Assembly: GCF_004210375.1 (NCBI RefSeq) | Contig: NC_134830.1 | Span: 47,497,094 to 47,561,093 of the forward strand | Reading direction: 5' to 3' | DNA length: 64,000 nucleotides | From: Tachypleus tridentatus | Taxonomy: Eukaryota; Arthropoda; Merostomata; Xiphosura; Limulidae | Shown: positions 27,401 to 38,327 of the stretch, piece by piece | How positions within the stretch are numbered: the stretch's first letter is position 1 | Layout of the letters: each line of letters starts with the position of its first letter | Made by a program: the position numbers and the translations under genes | Notes under the pieces: generated by a model | Database searches by the model: none | Told to the model about the DNA's origin: nothing | What the model saw: only the letters and a program-made list of their open reading frames with translations

Positions 27401-30400
27401 ATCTCTGACATTGGAAACATCGAAGAGGGTTTGGTATGTGTGGCCTAACCCTGCAAATGAGATAACCTGCCTTGATGGTGGCAGGTGCACGTGGTGAAGT
27501 AAATGTTAAAACGAGGGTATTTGTTGGCAGTGTAACTCCATCTTTGCGAGTGGAGATGCGCCTCACTGCAGAAACTCTTTGAGTGGAGAGACCAGCGAGA
27601 ATCTCTGACTCGGGAACGTTCTTCAAATCCCTTTCAACAATAACTCCTCATGAAGAATTCAAGGTAGCATGGGGTGTAACCGCAATAGGTATATCCCCAA
27701 TTGCCTTTGAATTCAAGAAGAGTTCACTGTGTTGGGATGTGGATGTTTCCACCAATATGTCACCAGATCGGAAGTTTCTTTACTGACTTTGGAGAGCCAG
27801 CAAGTCCCTCTAGTCCCTTTTGAATAAAAAAAGGGGACATTTGCCCTAAAGGTTTTTCTGAAAGAGAATGTAATATAAGAAAATGAGGTACGTGTGTTAC
27901 TGATGTTGAAGATTGCTGTTCCGAGTATTCAAGATGTGGTTGCTTACCCATTGACTGTTTTTTTACAATTTTATTTAAATTTTTTGGAGGAGAATCCATA
28001 GGAAAAAAAAAAATTTTCGGTACCCACTGACCCCACCAACCATGGAGCCCTACAAGGGGACGCACTACAAAGCCATGCAAGGACAATGCAGCAACGCCAG
28101 GGTTTTCCTGAGCACTATACCCAAACACCAGCATCAGACACAATGTCCACAACACCCGTTGAGAACTTCCAACACTGGTACTGGTTGACTCTAGCCCAAG
28201 TGGACCAGCCGACTGACCCAAGGGGGGCCACCCAAAGGCCGCCCGTCTACAGGAATTCAAGGCCAAAGTGGTGTGTTAGGGTTGGACCCCTCAACCACCA
28301 GGATCCTCTCCTCCCCTTCACGGGTCGCCACGCACGGCAAACATGTGGGTGGATGTTTAGATCCCAGAGAAGGTAACCAGATAGAATAGAACCTTCCCTG
28401 GGAGGTCCCCTCACCACGTACAGGAATCCACACCGAGGGGGTATCAAGAAAAACTGGAAAGAAGTAAATGTTAAAGAGAAATGGGCCAGTCGGTTTTAAA
28501 TATCAGTGAAAACAGGGTGAGAACTAATGTGAAGCAATTCCAGGGCTATTAGAAAACTAAGTGTGTCAGTAAAAATAGTGTAGTTTGAGTATTGCTTAGC
28601 TTCTATGTGATCCCAGGGAAAGAGAAATGGCATACAGTTCAGCAGTGAACACAGAAGCTGTAGAGGGAATTCTGTGAGCAACCACCGAACCACAACAAAC
28701 CTTGGCAGAACCCACACAGTCACTGATTTCAAACCATCTGTAGAAATAGGTATGGAAGGATGGTTCGAAAGATGTTCAGCAAATAACAGACAGGATTTCC
28801 AATTGGGAGTATCTACTTTTCTCAGGTGACTTAAAGATAGGTCACATTTGGGGATTGTAAGAAGCCAATTCATCCAACTGCACCTGGTTCGTTTTGTTTG
28901 TTTGCTTTTGAATTTCGCACAAAGCTACTCGAGGGCTATATGTGTCAGCCGTCCCAAATTTAATATTGTAAGACCAGAGGGAAGGCAGCTAGTCATCACC
29001 ACCCACTGCCAACTCTTAGGCTACTCTTTTATCAACGAATAGTGTGATTAGCTGTCACATTATAACATCCCCATGGCTGAAAGGGCGAGCATGTTTGGCA
29101 CAACGGGGATGCGAACCCATGACCCTCAGATTACGAGCCACACGCCTTAACACGCTTGGGCATGCCAAGCCAACTATACCTGGATACGAAGGCCAATAGA
29201 AACAATGGCTGATCATTTGTTGTGAAAAAGTATGATCTACTGAGGAAGAAAAACACAACCCCAGGTGGGAAGCTTTGGTAAGGAACGAAGTTTCGAAGCA
29301 TGTAGTGAAGACAGTTGCAAATAGTGGAAATGCAAAGAAGGTTCATGAGACTATGTATAAGCTCTGAATAGTGGAAGTGCAGAGCCAGAGTCGAGTTTCG
29401 ATCAAATAAGAGCATGATATATCTTTAGCACAGAACATCGATATGCTCCCCAAGTGGTGGAAAAGAGGACACAGAGAACATTCAGTGCTCTTGGACATTT
29501 TACACATTGCTGCTTGACGTGTAGAATAAAGGTCAGCTTATGGTCAAAGATTAGCCCCAAGAACTTTGTCTCAGGAATCATAGGCAGCACAACTTCACCG
29601 ATATGGAATTCAGGATCAGAGTGAATACCCCATTGGCAGTAAAAGTGCATGCAAACAGTTCTATAGAGAGAGAAGTTAAAGCCATTTCTTGTGGTTCACT
29701 TCAGTAAATGATTGAGAGCAGTCGGTAGCTGCTGTTCAATGTACCTCATGTTCGATGACTGACACGAGATGTGAAAGTCTTCGACGTAGAGCCCATTTGC
29801 AACAGTGGGAGGGATTTGTTTAGTGATGGCATTAATTTTTATACTGAAAAGTGTGGCATTCAGAACACAGCCCTGAGGGACTCTAAGTTCCTGCAGAAAA
29901 GAGCAGGAAGTGTCAAACCCACATGAACTTGGAATCTCCTGTCCTTTAAAAATTAATAAAATTGGGCAAATGGCCACATACCCATATATATGGAGGTCTC
30001 TCAAAATGCCATTCCTCCATGTTGTATCATAAGCATTCCCAATGTCAAAGAATACTGATACAAGATGTTGTTTGAGAAAGGCTTCTCTAATTGATGCTTC
30101 AAGTGAAATCAGGTGGTCCACAGTGGAGTATTGTCATCGGAACCCACACCTGGTGGGAGAAAGGAGGTTGCTTGATTTGAGGAACCAAACAAGATGAGTG
30201 TTGACCTTCTTCTCTAAGGTCTTACAGAGACACCTCGTCAAAGCAATTGGACAGTAGTTTGAAGGAATCTTGAGATCCTTCCCAGGCTTAGAGAAAGGTA
30301 AGACAAAAGCCTGGCACAGCATCAGGTTAAACATACTCCTGCAGATCCAGTTAAAAACAATTAGAAGAATATCAAGAGAAGCAGGAGAAAAATGGTGCAG

Positions 30401-33400
30401 CATGTCATAGTGTACATCATCTGGTCCAACAGATGCAGTGCCAGACCAATGAAGGGCCAGTTTGAGTTCCTCCAGTTTAAAGGGAGGATTACAGTCATAG
30501 AGACAATCAGCTCAAAAGGAAAGAGGTGATTGCTCTGCCCGAGTCTTGATAGCTAAAAAGGTGGAAGAATAAGCAGAAGTGCTAGATACCTGGCAAAAGC
30601 TTTCACCTAGAGTATGGATGATGCTCTGGGTATTAGCTACTTCCTGGCCATCAGGGAGTAAGATCAAGATGGGGACAGAATTGTATTGCCCACTGACCTT
30701 TTAAATCTTGTCCTATATGATGTTGGAACTGGTGGTAGAAGATATGCCAGTTGTGAACTTAATCCAAGATTCATTCTGGCTTTGATGTCTTACCCACCGA
30801 GCATGTGCCCGCTGGAAAGCGATGTGGTTTGAGTGTGTGGGACATCTACAGAAAGTATCCCAGGTCCATTTTTGAGCCTTCCGTGCCATGTGGCAGACAG
30901 AATTCCACCACCATAGAGAATATAGTGGAAAAAGTGTCAAAGTTTTAAAAATACATTGAGCAGCTGCTTGTATAATACAGTCAGTTACTGCTGCCACACA
31001 GTCGTTTATTGATGGGTGACAGACGATGGCAGGATCAAGTTTTGTGAGAGCAGTGAAAGTAGGCCAGTCTGCCTGATCCAGCTTCCACCGGGGCACTTGG
31101 GTTGAGTGGCATTGGCCATGGCCACTCTCTCTCAAAATTATAGGAAAATGATCACTGCCTCATGGATTATTGTCATCCTTCCATGAAAAATTGGAGAATA
31201 ATAAAGGGGAGTAAACTGAGAGATCAACAGCAGTAAAGGACTGACTAGGTAGAAGAACCAGTACTGAAAAAAGAAAGGTTGTGATCAGAGAGCATACGCT
31301 CTACAAAGTGACCTCTCCTATCAATATCTGCACTTCCACAGAGGGGATGATGTCCATTAAAGTCCCCCAGAATTACAAAGGGAGATGGCAACTGTTCAAT
31401 GAGAGCATCAAAGTCTGATTGATCATATGTGTATCCAGGTGACAGGTAGAAAGAACAAACAGTGATGGCATGATCCAAGGAAACATGAATGGCTACGGCC
31501 TCCAAGAGTGTGTCGAGTGGCAAAGACAGAGTGGGCACATGCTGATCAACCAACAGTGCCACCCCTCCATGCACTCATCCATCAGACAGCCTGTCATTTC
31601 TGTACAAAGAAAACTACCAAAAGGTGATTGTATCAGCAGGTTTCAGAAATGTTTCCTGTAAGAAAAGACATACAGGATGGTAGGAAGCAATTAGTGTTTT
31701 GATGTCATCTAGATTACAACGTAAACCTCGACAGTTCCATTGTATCAAGGTGGCCATTTTTAATGACGTGTAGGTGAATTTGGTGGAGAACTCTTCTGTT
31801 TACAACCACATCGTTTTTCTTTACTGTCCTTATTCGAGGGAGGTCTCTCGACCTCCATGGATCCTGCCCTGAGTCGATTGGGCAGGTCTTTGCTGTTGGA
31901 AGGGGATTCCAATGACTGAGGACGTGAACAAATGTTTTGCATCTTGGGGTGGGAGAAGATGATGTATTTGAGGAAATGCCTGTACCTGGAACCAAAGGAT
32001 GTGGGTCTTGGGATTTGTTGGAATATATGTAAAAAACAGAGCTGGGTGTTGAAGTTAATTCAACTTTTTTAACCATGGAGGTCAACGAACTTTCATTTGT
32101 TTGGAAAATAATTGTTTTGGAGGCAGAGAGATCTGTCTGCACTCCCACTGTAGTTGTGGAACGAAGTGCAGCAGCATTAGTTTGAGATGAGTTGGTGGAC
32201 AGCAATTTTCGAGCCTCAGGATAAGTAATGTTATGAATCGTTTTCAAACACTGCACCTCTTTTTCTTCCAAGAATTTAGGGCAAGAACAAAAGTAGGATG
32301 GGTGAGAGCTATTGCAATGGATACAATGAGGGTCAGTTTCACACTGGTAGGCATCATAGTCCTTGCTACTGCAACAAGCACACGTCAAGGAACCATGACA
32401 TGATGTCCTTGAGTGACTGACACTGACAACAAACATCAGAGAGAGTTTGGAACGTATGGCCATACTCTGCAATTAAGATAACCTGCCTTGATGGTGGCAG
32501 GCAGATGTGATGTAAATGTAATAATGAGCACATTGGTCAGCATCATAATTCCATCTTTGAGAGTGGATATATGCCTCACTCCAGAAACTCCTTGGGTGGA
32601 GAAACCAGCAAGAATCTCCTCTTGATGAATGCAAAGTATCATGATGTGTAACCTCAATAGGTATATCCCCAATTGCCTTTGAATACAAGAGGAGTTCACT
32701 GTGTTGAGATGTGGATGTTTCCACCAATATGTCACCAAAGCTTCTTTACTGACTTTGGAGAGCCAGCAAGTCCCTCTAGTCCCTACTGAATGAAAAAGGG
32801 AGACATCTGCCCTAAAGATTTGTCTGAAAGTGAATGCAATATAAGAAAATGAGGTACAACAAGTTGTGAGGATTGCTGCTCAGAATCTTCAAAACACTGT
32901 CATTTACCTATACTGTTTTTGCACTATTTTATTAAGATTTTTAATTGGAGTATCCATAATAAAGAAAGGGAAATTTTGATGCCCACTGACCCCACCCACA
33001 ATGCAGCACTACGAGGGGCACACTACAATGTCAAACAAGGACACTGCAGCAACGCCAGGATTCGTGAGCACTATACCCTAACACCAGCATCAGATACAAT
33101 GTCCACAACACCTGTTGAGAACATCCAACACTGGTACTTGTTTGACCCTAGCCCAAGTGGATCAGCCAACTGACCCAAGGGGGCCACCTGTCCACAGGAA
33201 TTCAAGGCCAAAGTGGTGTGCTAGGGTTGGACCCCTCAACCACCAGGATCCTCTCCTCCCCTTCATGGATTGCCATGCACAGTAAACATGTGAGTGGATG
33301 TTTAGATCCCAGAGAAGGTAAACTGAAAAAACAGAACCTTCCCTTGGAGATCCCCTCACCATGCACAGGAATCCACACTGATGGGAGGAAGTAAAGAGAA

Positions 33401-36400
33401 GTGTAGACTGTGGGAAATGGTAGCAGGACTAAAAGAGGAGCTTAAGTTTTTACATGCAAGGCAAACATCAGCTAAGATTAACAGTGGCATTCAGGAAGTT
33501 ATAAATGACAGTACTAGGTTTAAAAGTAGTGAACTTAATTGTAAAGACCCTATTCTGTTGAGTAATGGATTTCAGCTTTTGGCTGATGTAGACAAGGAAC
33601 TATTAGAGGAAGAGAAAAAAAAAAGGAATAGACAAGGATATGGATTATGAACTTAAGAGGTTACAGTTTTAAGTGATTCCTTGACACAGTATGTGGGGTA
33701 AATGGGGAGAAAAAGACAGACTATACTACCTCAGTGCACAAATGGAAGATATAACAATGAAGGGAACTGGCAACAATACAGTTTTTGTTGTGCACTTAGC
33801 AGTTAATCATATAGGGAAGATAAAGTAAGAGGAGCTAATTAACAACTAAAATATGTTGATAAAAGCATTGAAAAAAACGAAGGCCATAAATTAACTGTGT
33901 CAGGGATACTGCCATGAATTATTTGTGGAGATGAAATTTTGAGTAGGTCACTAGATGTAAACGTCAGGCTGCAATTAATATGCAAGGATGAGCAAGGTAG
34001 CTGGTTCGACTTGTGGGATCAGTTTGTTCAGTCAGGGGAGGAAACTTTTCGAAATGGATGGTTTACACGTATTTGTAAGAGCTATTAAATCAGCTGTAAG
34101 GGAAGTTTTAAACAAGGACTAGATAGCAATGAAGGAAAAGAAATTAAATGAAACAAAATCATAATGTAAAGGAAAGTTCAGCATAGGAAATAAGTATTAA
34201 ACTAGTTAGACAGAAACAAATATGAACACTGTATACTACTGAAATGATAGAAGAAATAAAATATAACTAAAGGCACTGGTAGGAATAGATCTTGATATAA
34301 TGGCAATATCTGAAGCATAGTTAAATGTATATGACTTTGATGACAGAAACTTCTTTGAAATACATGGTTACCAGCTATTTAATAGAGACAGAGTAGTAAT
34401 GAAAGCGAATAAGAGCAGCTCTATACGTAAAGTGTGAGTTACGTCCTGTTGAAGTTGAGAATATTAAGGATAATAGCAACAATAATATTTTTTTCCATGT
34501 TATTAACAAAAATTCCTTATAGAAAGATTAGGATATCTGCAAGGAAAATAAAACAGGTTGGCTCACAAAGAATGTGAGAGATGAAATGAAAGAAAAAGCA
34601 TCACACATTTAAGAAATGTATATTGACTGGTATTATAGAAGATTATGGAAGTTGGTCAAACAGGAAATTACGACACCCAAAAGAATATATGAAAAACTTT
34701 GCTACAAACAAAAATTAATAGTAAGGATTTGTTTAAGTAAATTAAGAGTAAACAAAATGTTAGGATAGGGTCAGTATCTTTGAAGGACGATACAGAAAGG
34801 CTTGTATCTTATAATAATGAAATGGCTGAGTTATTAAACTCTGTTTTTACTTCAGTTTTCATTTGATAGATGGAAAGAAGACATCTGCATAAATTCTGAG
34901 TTTGTTAACATAAAATTGGGAATTTTAAAGAATCATAAAGCCCTTGGGCAAGATACTTTCCTAAGGGTTTTAAAGGAGGTCAAGAACTAGATGTTTGAGA
35001 CACTTGCCACAATTGTTTTTGAAGTCCTTGAATAATGGACAAGTACTGACAGACTGGAAACTAGCTAATGTCCCTTCTATCTTTAAGGGAGATAACAGAA
35101 ATTGTGTCAGTAATTATAGACCTAGTAGTGTTATTAATATAGATCTACTTAAGTCGATCAAAACATAACTAAACACACACCTTTTCTTCAATTTCCACTT
35201 TAGTACCACCATATTCAGGCAAAAGTATGTTATCTCCAGGTTTAACACTAACTGGAGTTGTTTCTCCTTTCTGCAAAACAAGTTAAAATGTCTACTTAAA
35301 TAATAAAACATGATCAGTTACACTTGTTTTCTCAACAGTTGCTGTATAAAAATGTAAATATAGTTAACTTAAATATCAGTTTAAAGAGATTCATTCTTTA
35401 AAACTAATTTACACACAATTCTCCACTTCAGTTCTATATGAAGATATTTATAAACATATAGTTTGTTGCAGCATTTTCTTGGTCTATTACACGTGTGCCA
35501 TGAAGACAGTAATCAGATATTAGGCTCAGCAACTGTGAATTCCATAACCGATACAGCCACAGGGAACCAGATTTACACATGAACTTTGAAGACAAGAAAT
35601 GGGTACGAGATTTAATTGCTGTTAATTTCATGACTGATGTTGCCGTAGTGGACCAGTTGTTCTTATCCTCGAGCAATATTCAAGATTTAATGAAACTAGT
35701 GACCTGCCATTTTCAGTACTGAAAAATTAATATACTTCTACAAGCTTTTAAAAGAAGTTTGTTTTAACCTGCTCTCAGTTTGCCACAAGAGGGCTAAAAA
35801 GATAACCATTGGATATTTGGCTTGAATAAGATACTTTGTAACATTTATGAATTTACTGTTCTTTAGTTATTAAGGAGTTACCTTCCCAGTGCTCCAAGAG
35901 TCAAGATATGGTTTTTTTTTTTTTTACATTCACTTATTTATACCTCAAGTCAGGTAAGTTGCAACTGGAATTAAAACAAGTTTAAATATTTCTTAAGTTC
36001 ATGAAAGACCTCAATGGTTCAAACAGTCTTAATTTTTACTTCTCTTAAAACTAAAACTTTAATTCCACATTTAAATGTAAAGTGTTGGTGAGTATCACTT
36101 CAAATTAAAAGTTTGTTAAAACCCATTTGTTAGCTACAATTATTATTTCTCATTAACATTTCTTGTTAACAGTAACAAATAACACTGACCTCATTATGAG
36201 CACCTGGACCAACTGCTATTACTTTTGCACTCTGTACTTTTCCTTGAGCTTTTTCTGGAATCATGATGCCTCCCTTTGTTTTCAGTTCTGGTTCAAACCT
36301 TTGAACTAAAATCCTATCCATTAATGGAATAAGACGCCTGCCAATACCTGCCTGTTAAAAAAAGGTACAATAAAAAAATTGACATGTATTTTAATGTACA

Positions 36401-37222
36401 TGTTCTGAAGTCCAGTTAATCTAAGATCTCTACAAGTAGTGAACATTTGAAATCATATTTGTGTACATTAACATATATAAAACTGTTACTGATATAATTA
36501 ACTAATGCATGCACTCATGTCTGTTTTTACATTTCACTCCAAAATAAGATTAATAAAAGTATATCATATTCACAGTACTTGAGTTTCAAGTAAATTTGAA
36601 ATTATTATTACTAACACTGATTTAGTAACAATATTAGTAGAAATACATTTTAACAAGCTCAGTTCGTGCACCTTATATTTCTGAACCTAAAATCAGATTA
36701 AAAATATCTTCAACGCCACCACACATTAAAGAAGACCCCGCCTTTTTTCAATTATAGGGCCTTACCAATGAATATACCAATGGCCCTGAATAGGGCCTGA
36801 ATTATGCTCATCACTCTGGACCTCTGTATTTACTTTAAATATATCAGTAAGTCCACTCAAACAATGTAAAGTAAGGAGGAAGAGGTCTAGTGTACCTGAC
36901 CCTTCTGGGTATACAAATTTATATACCTAAACACGTAGAGAGAGAGAGAAATACCAGTACCATCCAAAACCTTACAATTAATCAACATTCAGTTTCCGTT
37001 TGGAAAATGGCATCACATTTCTAATTTTGAGGAAGCACGTGTCAGTGATATACATTTCATCTAAAACATTTTGTTGTAAATGTATGTATACAACATTCAG
37101 TACTCAAGTCTAAAGATAATAATTTCTCACGTCATTTTCCACTTTAATTTTTCTCTGCACCACTGAAATATCTTAGCATTTTAAGTAAAGGTGAATATTT
37201 TTAAAAATGTAACTCTTACCAT
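18440..37222 (-). CDS. HSPE1: 10-kDa mitochondrial chaperonin (Hsp10/GroES), 4 coding exons
   Basis: Co-chaperonin that caps Hsp60 in the mitochondrial matrix. The coding exons on the minus strand are 37220-37222 (ATG alone), 36190-36351, 35181-35270 and 18440-18490. Every junction is GT-AG in phase 0, giving 101 aa against about 102 in vertebrates. Recognisable parts are the N-terminal strand RRLIPLMDRILVQRF, the mobile loop KTKGGIMIPEKAQGKV (residues 25-40) that contacts Hsp60, VIAVGPGAHNE, the barrel strand KPGDNILLPEYGGTKVEIEE and the C-terminal EFYLFRDGDILGKWES. Introns 1 and 2 are ordinary (868 and 919 bp). Intron 3 is 16.7 kb because three LINEs are nested in it. The short cleavable-looking N-terminus (GIGRRLIP) suits Hsp10, whose targeting signal is not removed. 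The gene is divergent from the GALNT11-like gene. No break was seen in the coding exons. Confidence 0.95.
18491..20640. other. HSPE1 intron 3, distal part, no repeat recognised
   Basis: AT-rich intron sequence between exon 4 and the LINE nest. Open frames here (19642-19827 and 20238-20480) show no family features. Confidence 0.45.
20850..21122 (+). mobile_element. LINE D (CR1-like), 5' part, ORF1 fragment
   Basis: The frame at 20870-21142 ends in a Cys-containing motif (EDVHFICIGCRLETILTDIE), typical of the PHD/Cys-rich start of CR1-type ORF1. It stops at the target duplication of LINE B (GAGGAAATAAAAG, 21110-21122) and resumes at 33385. The 5' limit of the element is not certain. Confidence 0.7.
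21123..22079 (-). mobile_element. LINE B, 3' part (3' UTR and ORF2 end)
   Basis: On the plus strand it opens with the element's 3' tail, repeats of TTGG/TTGA, then TTTAGTGTTATGGCACAAAG. One copy of the 3' UTR block (CGCCAGGAAGACTAACAGGT...) is at 21370-21440. The ORF2 C-terminus is at 21620-21922, with a [17 protein letters not shown] zinc-type motif. It breaks at CCTGGTATCCA (22079), exactly where LINE A begins, and continues at 28442. A 13-bp target duplication relative to 33385-33396 (GAGGAAATAAAAG against GAGGAAGTAAAG) marks its insertion into LINE D. Confidence 0.9.
22310..22900 (-). repeat. LINE A 3' UTR with three copies of a ~80-bp block
   Basis: A block reading on the plus strand CCGCCAGGAAGACTAACAGG ... 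CACCTGAAGTTGGCCTTTCC ... AGTCCTGGTT occurs at about 22315-22390, 22648-22725 and 22803-22880. LINE B (21370-21440) and LINE C (about 56025-56105) have one each. Copy-number change within the 3' UTR is seen directly; its effect is unknown. Confidence 0.88.
23237..26728 (-). pseudogene. LINE A ORF2: endonuclease, reverse transcriptase, RNase H
   Basis: It begins 2 nt after ORF1 (ATG at 26726-26728). The intact endonuclease segment 25817-26728 has [30 protein letters not shown] and SDHFLIL, the APE-type catalytic set. RT pieces: 24944-25189 (SIFFDIEKAYNTTW) and 24090-24893 (SPQGCVLSV, then [15 protein letters not shown] with the catalytic YVDD). RNase H at 23355-24002 shows PIYTDGSKSG, VFTAELYAISLA, CTIYTDSLSS and GHVGIHGNELADMA, so all four acidic positions and the His are visible. 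The C-terminal tail is at 23237-23506. About five frame changes or stops separate these pieces (near 25815, 25430, 25230, 24930 and 24010). Many catalytic residues survive, which suggests a fairly recent death. Confidence 0.92.
26731..27999 (-). pseudogene. LINE A ORF1: nucleic-acid-binding Gag-like protein
   Basis: It starts at ATG 27997-27999 (MDSPPKNLNKIVKK) and ends at the TAA at 26731-26733. The N-terminal part to about 27760 is open. The central part (27072-27626) holds a domain that starts [20 protein letters not shown] and then three zinc knuckles: [14 protein letters not shown] (CX2CX4HX4C), CARCGGKDHDAYDC (CX2CX4HX4C) and [15 protein letters not shown]. The C-terminal 26731-27123 is basic and proline-rich (KEKRRGRKPKGSP). 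Breaks: frame changes near 27760 and 27100 and an in-frame stop just upstream of NVPESE. Its usual role is to package the element RNA. Confidence 0.88.
28442..33384 (-). mobile_element. LINE B, 5' part (ORF1, ORF2 endonuclease, RT, RNase H start)
   Basis: Same family as LINE A. Minus-strand relics in order from the 5' end: 5' UTR from 33384, ORF1 31714-32738 (three zinc-knuckle region, e.g. CACCSSKDYDAYQC), endonuclease 31245-31574 and 30713-31135, reverse transcriptase 30134-30403 and 29696-30121 (YVEDFHISC in place of YVDD), RT thumb 29402-29650 and RNase H 28496-28873 (PISTDGLKS). More than ten stops or frame changes by eye, so it is older than LINE A, which split it. A SINE-1 copy sits inside at 28888-29171. 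Confidence 0.92.
28888..29171 (-). repeat. SINE-1 copy inside LINE B
   Basis: Complete family structure in minus orientation. The target duplication is AACTGCACCTGG (28876-28887) against AACTATACCTGG (29172-29183). The uninterrupted counterpart in LINE A is near 24001 (AATTGCGCCCAGATG). Confidence 0.93.
33385..35145 (+). mobile_element. LINE D (CR1-like), 3' part
   Basis: It continues the ORF1 coiled region (KEKCRLWEMVAGLKEELKFL, then QLLADVDKELLEEEKKK). Next come an SGNH-esterase-like VTVLSDSLTQYVG near 33660, GDEILSRSLDVNVRLQLICK near 33930, an endonuclease relic GIDLDIMAISEA near 34285 and the start of the reverse transcriptase, NYRPSSVIN, near 35115. CR1 ORF1 proteins commonly carry an esterase domain. 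The element is truncated inside the RT domain, about 35 bp before HSPE1 exon 3, and has many stops and frame changes. Confidence 0.78.
35181..35270 (-). CDS. HSPE1: HSPE1 coding exon 3
   Basis: 30 codons from KGETTPVSVKPGD to GGTKVEIEEK. The acceptor is TTGTTTTGCAG and the donor GTGTGTG. The decayed CR1-like LINE begins only about 35 bp beyond the donor. Confidence 0.96.
36190..36351 (-). CDS. HSPE1: HSPE1 coding exon 2
   Basis: 54 codons from AGIGRRLIPLMDRILV to VIAVGPGAHNE. The acceptor is TTTTAACAG and the donor GTCAGTG. It holds the mobile loop that binds Hsp60. Confidence 0.96.
37220..37222 (-). CDS. HSPE1: HSPE1 coding exon 1 (start codon only)
   Basis: The ATG directly precedes a GTAAGAG donor, so exon 1 contributes only the first methionine; exon 2 then opens with GCAGGTATTGGC (AGIG). 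An acceptor-like TTATTGTTTCAG lies 40 bp upstream on the minus strand (about 37261-37272). The 5' UTR may therefore be spliced as well. Confidence 0.85.
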
Positions 37223-37407
37223 GTTGGATATCTCGAGTAACTGCGGTATTAACGAAATTTCTGAAACAATAAAACCAAACGGTTTAAAATTGAAATGTGA
37301 AAATACCTACAACTCTTCTTTTTAAAATCTAGCTATACTTCTTTCTAGCAAGCCTTCTCTTCTACCCACTATTACCAATAATGTGCTACCACATGGTTAA
37401 ATTAATT

Positions 37408-37421
37408 TTACGCATGCGTAA
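37408..37421. promoter_or_regulatory. Palindrome TTACGCATGCGTAA, NRF1-like
   Basis: A perfect 14-bp palindrome about 190 bp upstream of the HSPE1 ATG. Its core GCATGC resembles the NRF1 site (GCGCATGCGC), which controls many nuclear genes for mitochondria. A site role is inferred only. Confidence 0.35.
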
Positions 37422-37562
37422 TGTTTTATATCCATAAATAAGTATAAAATCACATTTTCTCAAAATAAACAAGCCAAAACTTTAGAACATAATAATAATA
37501 TGATAAATATCTTTGTAGTGATCTATTATTTCCCAGGACAAATATATTATATAACTGTTTTG

Positions 37563-37571
37563 TATATATGT
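37563..37571 (-). promoter_or_regulatory. TATA-like sequence downstream of the heat-shock element
   Basis: CATATATAC on the minus strand, about 40 bp on the gene side of the heat-shock element. In this AT-rich DNA such matches are common; I list it only for its position. Confidence 0.25.
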
Positions 37572-37608
37572 TTACCACGTGATCTGACTTGATATTTTCG
37601 TACAACGT

Positions 37609-37621
37609 TTCTAGAAACTTC
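37609..37621. promoter_or_regulatory. Heat-shock element, three perfect units (HSPE1 promoter)
   Basis: TTCTAGAAACTTC: TTC-nn-GAA-nn-TTC, the contiguous inverted pentamers bound by HSF trimers. On the minus strand it reads GAAGTTTCTAGAA. It lies about 390 bp upstream of the HSPE1 start codon. Hsp10 genes are classically heat-inducible through such sites. Confidence 0.7.
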
Positions 37622-38080
37622 GAGCACACAGAGTGGATATTTCCCCTTGTGGTTGAATGGTGAATCTAAACTTTTAAAGCGATAAAACCTTGTTTCGATA
37701 TCTATGTTAAGCACAGCAAATATAATCTATTGTTTAACTTTACGCTTGACAACAAGCAGATAAAAGAGTGAATAATTTGGTAACGTAATATATAAAGAGT
37801 GTATTTTTAATAAAATCTAACGGAAATAATCATACTCAAATATATAGATCTCTTTGTATAACATTTCAAATTTACTTACATTTCTTGTTTTGAATACACT
37901 CAATTTAAAATGCTCGGAATATTTGCTGTAATTATGTAGAGCTTGTACTAGGATGAAACTCGTGTGATCACATGTTATGACATGTTGTTATCTGTGCATT
38001 TCATCATAGATTTACGAAAAAGCATAGAAAGTGTAATATCTTAACCGTGAATAACTATTTTAGAAACACTTCCTTTGTAT

Positions 38081-38290
38081 TGTTTCGTTTGCTTTGAATA
38101 TCGCGTAAAGTCTAATTCAGTAGTAAAAGACTAGAGGGAAAACAGTTTGTTATCACCACCCACTGCCAACTCTTTTACAAATAAATAGTCGGATTGACAG
38201 TCATATAATAACACCCTCACGGATAAAAGGGCGAGCATGTTTGGTAATATAGGGACTCGAACCGTGACCCTCCATTTCCAAGCTAATATA
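38081..38290 (-). repeat. SINE-1, old copy next to a younger one
   Basis: Diverged minus-oriented copy: TTTGCTTTGAATATCGCGTA tail side, body GGGCGAGCATGTTTGG and head near 38270. The next SINE (38328) is in the opposite orientation. Confidence 0.75.
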
Positions 38291-38327
38291 CTTGTTAAAT
38301 ATATTTAATATGGTACAGCTAATCAAC

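Larger units (their letters stand above)
22080..28441 (-). mobile_element. LINE A, near full length (I/LOA-like, EN-RT-RNase H)
   Basis: Non-LTR retrotransposon of 6362 bp in minus orientation, inserted into LINE B. The target duplication is GGTATCCA (22072-22079) against GGTATCAA (28442-28449). The 3' tail is (TTGA)n, not poly(A). Its 5' end (CCCCCTCGGTGTGGATTCC) is the same as in copies B and C, so it is probably complete. ORF1 and ORF2 follow each other on the minus strand. The RNase H domain after the RT points to the I/LOA side of the LINE tree and away from Jockey proper, which lacks one. A handful of breaks in each ORF make it inactive. Confidence 0.95.

Noticed and set aside
28247-28447. 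Open frames over the LINE A 5' end
   Set aside because: The region is the GC-richer 5' UTR shared by copies A, B and C; frames differ between copies.
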